From an uncultured Kordia sp. (GTDB lineage Bacteria; Bacteroidota; Bacteroidia; Flavobacteriales; Flavobacteriaceae): a DNA stretch of 64,000 nucleotides. The notes below the pieces were generated by a model, which had not been told where the DNA came from, did not search any database, and was given only the letters and a program-made list of their open reading frames with translations. Of this stretch, positions 18,043-27,233 are shown piece by piece; position 1 is the first letter of the stretch, and every line of letters begins with the position of its first letter. The position numbers were made by a program, and so were the translations under genes. Location: NCBI RefSeq assembly GCF_947496985.1, contig NZ_CANMEZ010000002.1, forward strand, positions 186,001 to 250,000. The letters are read 5' to 3'.

Positions 18043-19075
18043 AAAATACATCAAGTCGTACACCTAATGAAATATTTCGTTGTTTTGCGTTAGGACTTTT
18101 AAAGATTGGAGATAAATCATACTTACAGTACAATGCTAAATCGTCCCAACCAATGTAACCTGCCAAACCGTAGACAAAGCTATTTGTATTGAAATTTCTT
18201 CTAATTTCTTGATCCACATGATCGCCATTTTCTTTGTAACGTAGTTTTTGTTTTACAGCCAAATTGACTCCTGCATACCCACCAATTCCTATTTTGATTT
18301 TTTCTCGTGTGTTGTAACGAATATAATGATCTGTTTGTTTTTTGTTTGATGGACCAAATTCAAAATAGATAGGCACAACTAAGTTGGTCATTCGTATTTT
18401 TGAACGACGTAAATCATTTGGAAATTCTTCTAGTGTAGTTGTATTTCCATTATCAACAAATGCCCGATTCCCTGTTGGCTTTAGATTATTGTATTGTAAT
18501 GACAATCCATATTTGAAACGTACAAAATTGTGATTTTTGAACACACGTGTTCTCCATGAAATTCCAAATTCAAAAAAACGTGAGCCTCCAACTTTATAAT
18601 CAGAATTACTAAACGATTTCCCATCTTGAAGTGCATTATTTAAGCCAAGTGCAAATACAATGTCTGAGTAGGTTCGCTTATCATATTTTAAAGGTCTTTT
18701 TTTAATTTTTCGAGTATCAAAAATTTCTCCAAATCGAATAAAACTTCCTTCTTCCTGAATGTAATAGTCAGTCAACATTTCACGTTTGGTTTTTGCCATA
18801 CGATATTCAATGGTAGCAGCTGCTATCAACGCTGCTTTTTTCTTTTGTTTTTCTGCTTCTTTTTGAGTGATTTCTCCTTTTTCTAATTTTTCATTAATCT
18901 TATTAATTTCAATTTTCAGAACTTCTTTTTCCTGCGTCTCGATTATTCGCAATCGGTTTTCCAAATATTTTTTATCCTGCTCTTTTTTGAGTTGAATGGA
19001 GTCTTTTTGTTGTGCCTGCATGGTAAAATTTACGCATAGGAATATCAGGCATAAATACATTGTAATTGTTTTCAT
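18041..19075 (-). CDS. Outer membrane beta-barrel protein with N-terminal coiled coil
   Basis: The 344-residue protein has a signal peptide (MKTITMYLCLIFLCVNFTMQA), a charged helical stretch rich in Lys, Glu and Gln at about 25-95 (KEVLKIEINKINEKLEKGEI), and then alternating aromatic strands typical of a Bacteroidota porin-family barrel (RTRVFKNHNFVRFKYGLSLQYNN). It ends in a C-terminal hydrophobic strand with a terminal Phe. It follows a sigma factor and a membrane-anchored protein in the same direction, so it may be a target or partner of that regulatory unit. Confidence 0.8.
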   Translation of the reverse strand: MKTITMYLCLIFLCVNFTMQAQQKDSIQLKKEQDKKYLENRLRIIETQEKEVLKIEINKINEKLEKGEITQKEAEKQKKKAALIAAATIEYRMAKTKREMLTDYYIQEEGSFIRFGEIFDTRKIKKRPLKYDKRTYSDIVFALGLNNALQDGKSFSNSDYKVGGSRFFEFGISWRTRVFKNHNFVRFKYGLSLQYNNLKPTGNRAFVDNGNTTTLEEFPNDLRRSKIRMTNLVVPIYFEFGPSNKKQTDHYIRYNTREKIKIGIGGYAGVNLAVKQKLRYKENGDHVDQEIRRNFNTNSFVYGLAGYIGWDDLALYCKYDLSPIFKSPNAKQRNISLGVRLDVF

Positions 19076-19137
19076 GTTCGTTTTTTTATGAAATGTTTTT
19101 AAAAAATTGTCTGTTTATAGACCTTTAGAATGTATGG

Positions 19138-19929
19138 TTACGGATCCACCACGGCCGTTCTGGTTTTCGAAACCTTGTGTTTTATGAGTTCAAATACTTT
19201 TTGTTTGAATGACATGTCGAGTTCGTATTCTACTTCATTTAACAATTCGTCAGCAGTTGCATATTTAGTAATATCTGCTTCTTTATTTTTTACTTTCAGC
19301 TTAGAAAGTGATTCTTGTGCTTCTTTTAGCAATTTATCAATTTCTTCATTCGTAATTGTTACTTTCTCTGTTACAGATAAAGCTGCAATTGAAGCCTTGA
19401 GTTCTTTATCAAGCTTGACTTCTTTTATATTTTCTGCAAGAACAACTGAAGTTTTCTTTGTTGACATTACTGAAAGTGTATCAACTTTTATGGTTTCTTG
19501 TATTTCTTTTTGAAATGCAACATTTAACTCTTTGCGTTCTTTCTGTGTTACTTGCTTTTTTTTATCGGTTTCTTTTTTGACTTTTATTTCGCTTGTATTT
19601 GGTGTTTCAGTTGCTACAATTGCCGATTTAAAAACTTTGTCATCAATTTCTTCTTTAAGAAGAATCGGCTTTGGCGCTTCTACTCCTTTTTGTGTTTTTA
19701 TTGTTTCCGTATCAACTATTACTTGTGATTGCGATTCACCAATACTTTTACTTACTATAAACGCAATTAAACCTACTAATACGGCAAAACAAGCTGCATA
19801 CGGATATACATTGCGTCGTTTTTTCTTTTTGTCGTGAACACTTAATTGATTCGCAAGTTGATCCCAAGAATTCTCAGAAACTTCCATCCTACGCTCTTCC
19901 AGTATGTCTTTTATATTATGCGATTTCAT
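19138..19929 (-). CDS. Membrane-anchored probable anti-sigma factor
   Basis: The 263-residue protein has a cytoplasmic N-terminus of about 45 residues (KDILEERRMEVSENSWDQLANQL), a single membrane segment near 45-62, and a periplasmic Lys/Glu/Thr-rich tail. It overlaps the ECF sigma-factor gene by 14 bases. This position and topology suit an anti-sigma factor, but no zinc anti-sigma motif is visible, so the role is inferred from context. Confidence 0.7.
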   Translation of the reverse strand: MKSHNIKDILEERRMEVSENSWDQLANQLSVHDKKKKRRNVYPYAACFAVLVGLIAFIVSKSIGESQSQVIVDTETIKTQKGVEAPKPILLKEEIDDKVFKSAIVATETPNTSEIKVKKETDKKKQVTQKERKELNVAFQKEIQETIKVDTLSVMSTKKTSVVLAENIKEVKLDKELKASIAALSVTEKVTITNEEIDKLLKEAQESLSKLKVKNKEADITKYATADELLNEVEYELDMSFKQKVFELIKHKVSKTRTAVVDP

Positions 19930-20479
19930 TTGTTTTGTTTTTTTTTGATCGTAGTTGTGCTTGCAACGTTTTTTTTGCTTTAAACAATTGTGTTTTTGAA
20001 GTACTTACTGAGATGTTGAGCATTTCTGCTATTTCTTGATGCTTATATCCTTCTATTTCATAGAGGTTGAACACAATTCGATATCCTTGTGGCAATGCGT
20101 CAATAGCTTTTTGAATTTCTGCGACACCTGCATTTACGTCCATTTCACATTCCGAAACTTCAGTGTAGTTTTCTATTTCTTCTACTGCAATTAGTGGATT
20201 TTTTTTCCGAAGAAAGGAAATTGATTCTCGAATCATTATTCTTCGAATCCAGCCTTCAAAACTTCCTTCGTTTTTAAACGTTTTGATATTTGTAAATACT
20301 TTGAAAAAACCAGAAAGCATTGTTTCTTCTGCATCATGAATATTTGCTATATAGTATCTACAAACACTCAACATTTTTGGAGCATATTGCGCATATAACA
20401 CTTGCTGCGATTTACGGTCATTCCGTTTGGCTCGCTTTATGAGTTTTGTTTCTTGTAGATGTAATTGAATAACTTTCAT
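19916..20479 (-). CDS. ECF-type RNA polymerase sigma factor
   Basis: Sigma-70 family regulator of 187 residues with region 2 (about 20-90, SVCRYYIANIHDAEETMLSGFFKVF) and region 4 (about 125-180, LPQGYRIVFNLYEIEGYKHQEIAEMLNISVSTSKTQL). There is no sigma region 1 or 3, as expected for the ECF group. It is the first gene of a three-gene set with the putative anti-sigma factor and the beta-barrel protein. The stimulus is unknown. Confidence 0.92.
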   Translation of the reverse strand: MKVIQLHLQETKLIKRAKRNDRKSQQVLYAQYAPKMLSVCRYYIANIHDAEETMLSGFFKVFTNIKTFKNEGSFEGWIRRIMIRESISFLRKKNPLIAVEEIENYTEVSECEMDVNAGVAEIQKAIDALPQGYRIVFNLYEIEGYKHQEIAEMLNISVSTSKTQLFKAKKTLQAQLRSKKNKTNEIA

Positions 20480-20548
20480 TATACAGGTTGCTTTCTATTG
20501 ACATAGACGCAATTTTTGTGCAAATGGTTGTCTGCGTTTGAAAAAAAA

Positions 20549-21526
20549 TTATTTTTTTCTATCAATTACGTAATTTACCATCAATTCTAATGAATCTCTA
20601 TATGTCGATTGAGGATAGGCATTTAGTAGCTTGAGCGCTTTTTCTTGATAGGCTTTCATCTGTGTAGTCGCATATTCTAATCCGCCTGTTTTTTTTACGA
20701 AAGCAATCACTTCTTTAACTCTTTTTTTGTCTTTGTTATGATTTTTTACAGAGTTAATCACCCATTTTTTTTCTGCTTTCGTACAATGATTCAATGCATA
20801 GATTAGTGGAAGTGTCATTTTTTGCTCTTTAATGTCAATTCCTGTTGGTTTTCCTATTTGCATATCACCGTAATCAAATAAGTCATCTTTTATTTGAAAC
20901 GCCATTCCTATATATTCGCCAAATAGTCGCATGCGCTCTACTTCTTCATCAGTTGCATCTACAGAACGTGCGCCCATTGCACAGCAAGCTGCAATTAAAG
21001 TTGCTGTTTTTTGACGAATAATTTCATAGTATACATCTTCCGTGATATCAAGTCTACGTGCTTTTTCTATTTGCAGCAATTCACCTTCGCTCATTTCACG
21101 AACTGCTACAGAAATGATTTTTAATAAATCAAAATCACCATTATCTATCGAAAGTAATAATCCTTTTGATAGCAAATAATCACCAACTAATACTGCAATT
21201 TTGTTTTTCCATAAGGCATTTATAGAGAAAAAACCTCTTCTTCGGTTAGAATCATCTACAACGTCATCATGTACTAATGTTGCTGTATGAATGAGTTCTA
21301 TTACAGAAGCTCCACGATACGTACGATCATTTACGGTTCCTTCCGAAACCATCTTAGACACTAAGAAAACAAACATAGGACGCATTTGTTTTCCTTTACG
21401 ATTTACAATATAATGTGTGATTCTGTTGAGTAGCGCAACTTTGGAAGTCATGGAGTTGGAAAACTTTTTTTCAAAGAGTTCCATTTCGGTTTCAATCGGC
21501 TGTTTTATCTGCGCAACTATTTTCAT
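20549..21526 (-). CDS. Trans-polyprenyl diphosphate synthase
   Basis: Elongates isoprenoid diphosphates, probably to the side chain of menaquinone. The 325-residue protein has both aspartate-rich motifs: DDVVDD at residues 87-92 followed by RRG, and KDDLFDYGD near 218. KGKQMRP near 45 is the substrate-binding motif. Family and length suggest a long-chain (octaprenyl-type) synthase; chain length cannot be read with certainty. It lies downstream of rlmN. Confidence 0.92.
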   Translation of the reverse strand: MKIVAQIKQPIETEMELFEKKFSNSMTSKVALLNRITHYIVNRKGKQMRPMFVFLVSKMVSEGTVNDRTYRGASVIELIHTATLVHDDVVDDSNRRRGFFSINALWKNKIAVLVGDYLLSKGLLLSIDNGDFDLLKIISVAVREMSEGELLQIEKARRLDITEDVYYEIIRQKTATLIAACCAMGARSVDATDEEVERMRLFGEYIGMAFQIKDDLFDYGDMQIGKPTGIDIKEQKMTLPLIYALNHCTKAEKKWVINSVKNHNKDKKRVKEVIAFVKKTGGLEYATTQMKAYQEKALKLLNAYPQSTYRDSLELMVNYVIDRKK

Positions 21527-21710
21527 TCGACTGTAAAGATATTAACTAATTCGATGATTTTATAGTTTTTAACAAGATTCGAACAGTTTGAGTGTGTTTT
21601 TTTTGACTTTTCTATCATGAATGCATGAATTGTTTTTTTAAATACATCCATATCAATTTTTACAAATATTATTCTAGTAATAGTTAAGCTTCAAATTTTC
21701 ATCTTATTTA

Positions 21711-22754
21711 TTATTCTTTATTTGCCAATTGCCCACAAGCTGCGTCAATGTCTTTTCCACGTGAACGTCTTACTGTCACAGTAATTCCATTTTGCTCAAG
21801 TGAATCTACATATCTATCAATTGCCTTGTTACTCGCTTGTTGAAATTGTCCGTCATCAATTGGATTGTATTCTATTAAATTGACTTTGCTAGGTACATCT
21901 TTACAGAATTTCACCAATGCATTGATATCTTTTTGCTGATCATTAATTCCGTCCCAAACTACATATTCGTAGGTAATTTTATTTTTTGTTTTATCGTACC
22001 AATATGCCAATGCTTCTTTTAAATCTTTAAGAGGGAAGTGCTCATTAAACGGCATTATTTCTGTTCGCACCTCATCAATAGCTGAATGTAATGAAACTGC
22101 TAGTTTGAATTTCACTTCATCATCTGCCATTTTTTTGATCATTTTAGGCACTCCAGAAGTTGAAACCGTGATTCGTTTTGGGGACATTCCTAAACCTTCA
22201 TCTGAAGTTATTTTATCAATCGCTTTTAATACGTTGTTGTAATTCATTAATGGCTCACCCATTCCCATGAATACAATGTTTGATAATGGTCTGTTTTGAT
22301 ATAATTTACTTTGTTGATCAATAGCAATTACTTGATCGTAGATTTCATCAGGGTTTAGATTACGCATACGCTTTAATCGCGCTGTAGCGCAAAATTTACA
22401 GTCTAAACTACAACCTACCTGACTTGATACACAAGCTGTTGTTCGTGAACTTGTTGGAATTAACACAGATTCTACAATTAAACCATCATGCAAGCGTACT
22501 GCATTTTTAATAGTTCCATCATTACTACGTTGCATTTTGTCTACACGAATATGATTGATAACGAAGTTTTCTTCCAACATTTTTCGCGTGTCTTTGGAAA
22601 CGTTCGTCATGTCTTCAAATTTATGTGCACCTTTTTGCCATAACCATTCATAAACTTGATTTCCTCTGAACGCTTTGTCTCCTTGCGTTACAAAGAACTC
22701 TCTAAGTTGTTCTTTACTCAATGCACGTATATCCTTCTTAACTGCTTGCTCCAT
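21711..22754 (-). CDS. rlmN: 23S rRNA (adenine(2503)-C(2))-methyltransferase RlmN
   Basis: Radical-SAM enzyme that methylates A2503 of 23S rRNA and A37 of some tRNAs. The 347-residue protein has the CxxxCxxC cluster at C115, C119 and C122, the GMGEPLMNY motif, and a C-terminal cysteine in DAACGQL that matches the methylated cysteine of the family. Length and motifs are complete. Confidence 0.96.
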   Translation of the reverse strand: MEQAVKKDIRALSKEQLREFFVTQGDKAFRGNQVYEWLWQKGAHKFEDMTNVSKDTRKMLEENFVINHIRVDKMQRSNDGTIKNAVRLHDGLIVESVLIPTSSRTTACVSSQVGCSLDCKFCATARLKRMRNLNPDEIYDQVIAIDQQSKLYQNRPLSNIVFMGMGEPLMNYNNVLKAIDKITSDEGLGMSPKRITVSTSGVPKMIKKMADDEVKFKLAVSLHSAIDEVRTEIMPFNEHFPLKDLKEALAYWYDKTKNKITYEYVVWDGINDQQKDINALVKFCKDVPSKVNLIEYNPIDDGQFQQASNKAIDRYVDSLEQNGITVTVRRSRGKDIDAACGQLANKE

Positions 22755-22852
22755 GCTGCAAAAATAGGGAGAATTTGTGAGTTTTTAATTTTGTTCGCCT
22801 GTCAATGTATCAATTTAAACGTGAAGCTGTTAAAAATGGAAAAATCCATGTA

Positions 22853-22978
22853 TTATCGTTTTTTGATTACAATTTCTAATTCAAAATCACCTTCTACCAA
22901 ATCTTCCGCTCCCGCAATGCCAATAATTATTTTATAGGAACGATTGATTGCATTTAATCGAACTTGTCGCGTATGATC
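22853..22978 (-). pseudogene. Coding remnant after an internal stop codon
   Basis: Directly after the TAA that ends the 22979 gene, the same frame stays open for 41 codons (DHTRQVRLNAINRSYK...) to a TAA at 22853. It reproduces the tail of the first repeat in the same protein (QDHTRKVRLNAINRSYK...). The stop sits where the first copy has CAA (Gln). Confidence 0.85.
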
Positions 22979-23899
22979 TTATGTTTTCCCTTTCCATTTA
23001 CGATCCCATTTATAGTCAGCTTCACAAGTAATACAACTATTTAGGTTTGGTGGCAATTGTTCATTTGTCAAACCTACTTGATAGGCATACAGACTAAAGT
23101 TTTGCTTTTTATTTTTTGGAATGACTTTGATAAACATTTCTGAATATTTCGGTATAACTGTAGTATACAAAACATGTTTCCCCGAAAACTTTCGATTTTG
23201 AGTTGCAGGAAAACAAGCAACACTACTATTTGCCGCCCAGGATAAATCATTCATTAAACCTCCTGTTTTAAGATTTCCGCTAGTTGTCGTAATTTCACCT
23301 TTTGTCTCTATATTCACGGCTTGAATTTCAGTTGTTATTTTAGACACTTCTCCTCCACCATTTAGTTTTATTTCTATAGTAAAATCACCTTCTGTTAAAC
23401 CTTCAGCACCCACAACACCAATAACTATTTTATATGAACGATTGATCGCATTTAATCGAACTTTTCGTGTGTGATCTTGTGTTTTACCTTTCCATGTACG
23501 ATCCCATTTGTAGTCAGCTTCACAAGTAATACAGCTACTTAGATTTGGCGGTAATTGTTCATTAGTCAAACCTACTTGATAGGCGTACAGACTAAAGTTT
23601 TGCTTTTTATTTTTTGGAATGACTTTGATAAACATTTCTGAACGTTTCGGTATCATTGTTGAATACAAAACGTGATTTCCAGAGAATTTTTGGTTTTGAG
23701 TTGCGGGAAAACATGCAATACTACTATTTGCCGCCCAGGATAAATCTGAAATTTGTTCTCCATCAGATAAATTCCCCAAGTAATAAACTGTACTGTTTGC
23801 TTTGACTTTTAGTACAGGAATTTGTTTATTTCCATTTTGCGCAAACGCATTATTCGTAATTAATAGACAAAAGAATACATATAGAATACTTGTTTTCAT
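22979..23899 (-). CDS. Secreted protein with two copies of one domain, truncated by a stop
   Basis: Unknown family. I start at MKTSILYVFFCLL, which gives a proper signal peptide; the frame is open to 23938. The mature protein contains two near-identical domains of about 110-130 residues, each with DLSWAANSS, a CFPATQN motif, MFIKVIPKNKKQNFSLYAYQ and a CITCEADYKWDR motif with a CxxC pair. The second copy ends early at KGKT because a CAA codon has become TAA. The remnant continues in frame for 41 codons. High identity between copies points to recent duplication or gene conversion. Confidence 0.75.
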   Translation of the reverse strand: MKTSILYVFFCLLITNNAFAQNGNKQIPVLKVKANSTVYYLGNLSDGEQISDLSWAANSSIACFPATQNQKFSGNHVLYSTMIPKRSEMFIKVIPKNKKQNFSLYAYQVGLTNEQLPPNLSSCITCEADYKWDRTWKGKTQDHTRKVRLNAINRSYKIVIGVVGAEGLTEGDFTIEIKLNGGGEVSKITTEIQAVNIETKGEITTTSGNLKTGGLMNDLSWAANSSVACFPATQNRKFSGKHVLYTTVIPKYSEMFIKVIPKNKKQNFSLYAYQVGLTNEQLPPNLNSCITCEADYKWDRKWKGKT

Positions 23900-24089
23900 G
23901 ACGTAACAGTTATGGTTATTTTTCATGAATTTACACAACGTTTTGTTTTATAACGATTTGCAGACTCAAAGTATTAAAATTAGCAAAAAACAACCTTACT
24001 AAAAGGTTACATGTATTTTTGGTTGGTAATTATGTACAGATAACCAATTACATACATTTTGCCTTCTTAAAAGATTCTGTTACGTTTCT

Positions 24090-24122
24090 AAAAAAGCAAA
24101 ATCCTGCCAAAGACAGGATTTT
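24090..24122 (-). terminator. Terminator of queA
   Basis: AAAATCCTG at 24098-24106 pairs with CAGGATTTT at 24114-24122. On the minus strand the stem is followed by a T-rich stretch. It is placed 27 bases after the queA stop. Confidence 0.75.
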
Positions 24123-24148
24123 GAATATATAATATATGTGTTCTCTTT

Positions 24149-25204
24149 TTATAGAATCAACATTGCATCTCCGTAAGAATAGAATTGGTATCCTTCTTTG
24201 ATTGCTTCTTCATAAGCTTTCAGTATAAAGTCATGACCTGCAAATGCCGAAACCATCATTAATAATGTTGATTTTGGTGTATGAAAGTTTGTAATCATAC
24301 AGTTTGCAATACTGAATTCGTATGGAGGAAAGATAAATTTGTTTGTCCAACCTTCATATTCGTTTAGTGTTCTTTCAGAAGAAACTGAACTTTCTAAAGC
24401 ACGCATTACTGTTGTACCAACTGCACAAACTTTTCTTTTATTTTTCTTAGCATTGTTTACCGTTTCTACAGCTGGAGATTCGATTTTTAATTCTTCCGAA
24501 TCCATTTTATGCTTTGATAAATCTTCTACTTCTACAGGGTTGAATGTTCCTAAACCTACGTGTAATGTAATTTCAGAGAAATCAATTCCTTTGATTTCTA
24601 AACGCTTTAATAAATGCTTTGAGAAGTGCAAACCTGCAGTCGGTGCAGCTACAGCTCCTTCTTCTTTTGCATATATTGTTTGGTAGCGCTCTTCATCTTC
24701 TGGTTCTACTTCTCTTTTAATGTATTTTGGAAGTGGTGTTTGTCCAAGCTCACCTAGTTTCGTTCGGAATTCTTCATACGAACCATCATATAAGAAACGT
24801 AATGTACGCCCTCTTGATGTTGTATTATCAATAACCTCAGCAACTAAGCTTTCATCTTCTCCGAAGTATAGTTTGTTTCCGATTCTGATTTTACGTGCAG
24901 GATCTACTAAAACATCCCACAAACGTTGATCTTCATTTAATTCTCTTAATAAAAAGACTTCAATTCTTGCACCTGTTTTTTCTTTGTTTCCAAATAATCT
25001 TGCAGGAAATACTTTCGTATTGTTTAATACCATTACATCATCTTCTTCAAAGTAGTCTACTAAGTCTTTGAATTTTTTGTGCTCTATGGTTTGTTTTTCA
25101 CGATTCAACACCATTAAACGTGCTTCATCTCTGTGCTCAGAAGGGTATTCAGCTAATAAATCTTCAGGAAGATCAAAATTGAAATGCGATAGCTTTTTTG
25201 CCAT
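24149..25204 (-). CDS. queA: tRNA preQ1(34) S-adenosylmethionine ribosyltransferase-isomerase QueA
   Basis: Transfers and isomerises the ribosyl group of SAM onto preQ1 in tRNA to make epoxyqueuosine. The 351-residue length is typical. Conserved stretches include [30 protein letters not shown] and [16 protein letters not shown]. It is followed by its own terminator and starts 79 bases after aroA ends. Confidence 0.96.
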   Translation of the reverse strand: MAKKLSHFNFDLPEDLLAEYPSEHRDEARLMVLNREKQTIEHKKFKDLVDYFEEDDVMVLNNTKVFPARLFGNKEKTGARIEVFLLRELNEDQRLWDVLVDPARKIRIGNKLYFGEDESLVAEVIDNTTSRGRTLRFLYDGSYEEFRTKLGELGQTPLPKYIKREVEPEDEERYQTIYAKEEGAVAAPTAGLHFSKHLLKRLEIKGIDFSEITLHVGLGTFNPVEVEDLSKHKMDSEELKIESPAVETVNNAKKNKRKVCAVGTTVMRALESSVSSERTLNEYEGWTNKFIFPPYEFSIANCMITNFHTPKSTLLMMVSAFAGHDFILKAYEEAIKEGYQFYSYGDAMLIL

Positions 25205-25282
25205 AAGTCTTTTAAGTTATTTTTTAAGAACCGCAAATATACAATCTCAAAATAGGCGTTGTCAAGTATTTAGAGAGTTTTT

Positions 25283-26512
25283 TTATATTTCTTTTACGAC
25301 TAGACCAATCTTTTCCAAATCTTTCCAAAAATCTGGGAATGATTTCGATACTACATCCGCCTTTTCAATTTGTAACGGAACACGTAATCCTAGTGGTGCA
25401 AACGCCATTGCCATGCGATGATCTTTGTAGGTTTCTATGGAAATGTTTTCGTTAATTGCTGAAGTTTCGTGTAAGTATAATGATTCTTCTGTGATGTCAA
25501 CAGTAGCTCCTAATTTTTCAAGTTCTACTTTTAATGCGACTAAACGATCTGTTTCTTTGATTTTTAACGTGTGTAGTCCAATCATTTCACAAGATAGTTT
25601 CAGCCCAAATGCCGTTACTGCAATTGTTTGCGCAATATCTGGTGCATTTTTCAAATCGAGCTTGATGGTTTTCTGAGTAGCTTCTTGCTTTTTCGTCAAT
25701 GTTATTGTATGCTTTCCAAATGTAGTTTCTACACCAAATTTAGTATAGATTTCAGCCAAACAAGAATCACCTTGTAAACTATTTTGCTTGTACGATGAAA
25801 GTTCTATGGTTGTTCCGATTTTGCTTAGCGCGATTAAACTATAAAAATACGAAGCTGAACTCCAATCAGATTCTACCGTAAACTTTTTTGCTTCTTGCGT
25901 TGCTTCAAATTGCGCAACTTTGATTGTGTTTCCGTCAAAATTTGTACTTACACCTAATTCATCTAATAAAGAAAGTGTCATTTTTATATACGGAACCGAT
26001 GTAATTTTTCCATCTAGCGTAAGTGTTAAACCATTTTCTAAGGTTGGCGCAATTAATAGTAATGCAGAAATATACTGACTACTCACATTAGCTGCCAAGG
26101 TTACTTCACTTGCCTGTAATTTTTGACCTTTTATTTGCAAAGGAGGATAACCTTCGTTGTTTGTATATTGAATATCTGCTCCCAATTGTCGCAATGCATC
26201 TACAAGTATTTTTATTGGTCGTTCTTGCATACGCGAAGAACCTGTCAATGTAATTTCCTCACCATTTTGTGTTGCATAATACGCTGTAAGAAAACGCATT
26301 GCCGTTCCTGCATGATGGATATCTTTTATCCTATCGGGCGATTTCAATGCTTTTTGCATTAAGGTTGCATCATCCGAGTTTGAAATATTTGCAATGGAAA
26401 TGTTTGAATATAAAGCCTGCAATAGTAACAATCGGTTCGACTCACTTTTGGAACCTGTTATTGCTAGGTTAGATTGTTTGTGAAGTGATGATTTTTGAAG
26501 CTTTATGTTCAT
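25283..26512 (-). CDS. aroA: 3-phosphoshikimate 1-carboxyvinyltransferase (EPSP synthase) AroA
   Basis: Sixth step of the shikimate pathway. The 409-residue protein shows the family motifs SKSESNRLLLLQA at the N-terminus, HAGTAMRFLTAYYA near residue 66, QERPIKILVDAL, KETDRL and the C-terminal YKDHRMAMAFA. It is short of the 427-440 residues common in Proteobacteria, as usual in Bacteroidota. It is not linked to the other aromatic genes at 37.7-41.9 kb. Confidence 0.95.
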   Translation of the reverse strand: MNIKLQKSSLHKQSNLAITGSKSESNRLLLLQALYSNISIANISNSDDATLMQKALKSPDRIKDIHHAGTAMRFLTAYYATQNGEEITLTGSSRMQERPIKILVDALRQLGADIQYTNNEGYPPLQIKGQKLQASEVTLAANVSSQYISALLLIAPTLENGLTLTLDGKITSVPYIKMTLSLLDELGVSTNFDGNTIKVAQFEATQEAKKFTVESDWSSASYFYSLIALSKIGTTIELSSYKQNSLQGDSCLAEIYTKFGVETTFGKHTITLTKKQEATQKTIKLDLKNAPDIAQTIAVTAFGLKLSCEMIGLHTLKIKETDRLVALKVELEKLGATVDITEESLYLHETSAINENISIETYKDHRMAMAFAPLGLRVPLQIEKADVVSKSFPDFWKDLEKIGLVVKEI

Positions 26513-26588
26513 AGTAATTATTTAAAAGGTAATTTTTGTTTGATAATCTAAAAGACAACAGTTTAATTATTGAAAAAATGATTTTTGA

Positions 26589-26675
26589 TTTTCTTTGCAT
26601 GCCAAAGAAAACGAAACAAAAGAAAAAGCACTTTTCTGGCAGGTATTTTTAGTTTTCTCTAACGGAAAACTAAAA
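26589..26675. repeat. Two hairpins in the intergenic region between the MazG-like gene and aroA
   Basis: TTTTCTTTG (26589-26597) pairs with CAAAGAAAA (26603-26611), and TTTTAGTTTTC (26647-26657) pairs with GAAAACTAAAA (26665-26675). The whole 268-base gap (26513-26781) shows no coding potential and resembles decayed dispersed repeat DNA of Flavobacteria, though I cannot name the family. Confidence 0.5.
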
Positions 26676-26781
26676 CCGAAAAATTTTTTCTAAATTTCCT
26701 CCAAGACTTCGAAAATTTTTAACGTAAAATCTTTTCTATACTTCAGAAAAGGAAACTTTCAAAACTACCTTTTGCCCTAAT

Positions 26782-27108
26782 TTATTTTAATTTTTCATTG
26801 TTGTGATGACGATCGTGATCACGTTTGGTTTTTTTGTCCATTTTTTTATCAAATGCTTCTTGCAAGTTGATTCCTGTTTGATTTGCTAAACATAAGACCA
26901 CAAATACTACATCTGCTAATTCTTCTCCTAAGTCTTTGTCTTTGTCACTTTCCTTTTCACTTTGTTCTCCATAACGACGTGCAATGATACGTGCTACTTC
27001 CCCAACTTCTTCTGTCAGCTGTGCCATATTTGTAAGTTCATTAAAGTAACGAACACCGTGTTCTTTAATCCATGTATCGACTTGAAGTTGTGCTTCTTTG
27101 ATATTCAT
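26782..27108 (-). CDS. MazG-like nucleotide pyrophosphohydrolase
   Basis: Small all-alpha NTP pyrophosphatase of 108 residues, probably a house-cleaning enzyme. It has the metal-binding pattern of the MazG/dUTPase superfamily: EEVGEVARII near 29-38 and DLGEELADVVFVVLCLA near 60-76 with the conserved Glu and Asp. The last residues are charged (KKTKRDHDRHHNNEKLK). It stands alone between a terminator and a repeat-like gap. Confidence 0.88.
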   Translation of the reverse strand: MNIKEAQLQVDTWIKEHGVRYFNELTNMAQLTEEVGEVARIIARRYGEQSEKESDKDKDLGEELADVVFVVLCLANQTGINLQEAFDKKMDKKTKRDHDRHHNNEKLK

Positions 27109-27125
27109 AAGGGTTATTTTTTAAT

Positions 27126-27161
27126 AAAAAAAGTGACTTTATAAACGTGTTATAAAGTCAC
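27126..27161 (-). terminator. Terminator of the upstream DUF3857 protein gene
   Basis: GTGACTTTATA (27133-27143) pairs with TATAAAGTCAC (27151-27161), 11 bp. On the minus strand it is followed by seven T. It lies between the 27234 gene and the MazG-like gene. Confidence 0.8.
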
Positions 27162-27233
27162 CTGTAAAAATATAGCTTTTCAATGAATTATTTCATGCGA
27201 ACGAGCAGAAACCTTTTCACTTTTTTTCCTTGT

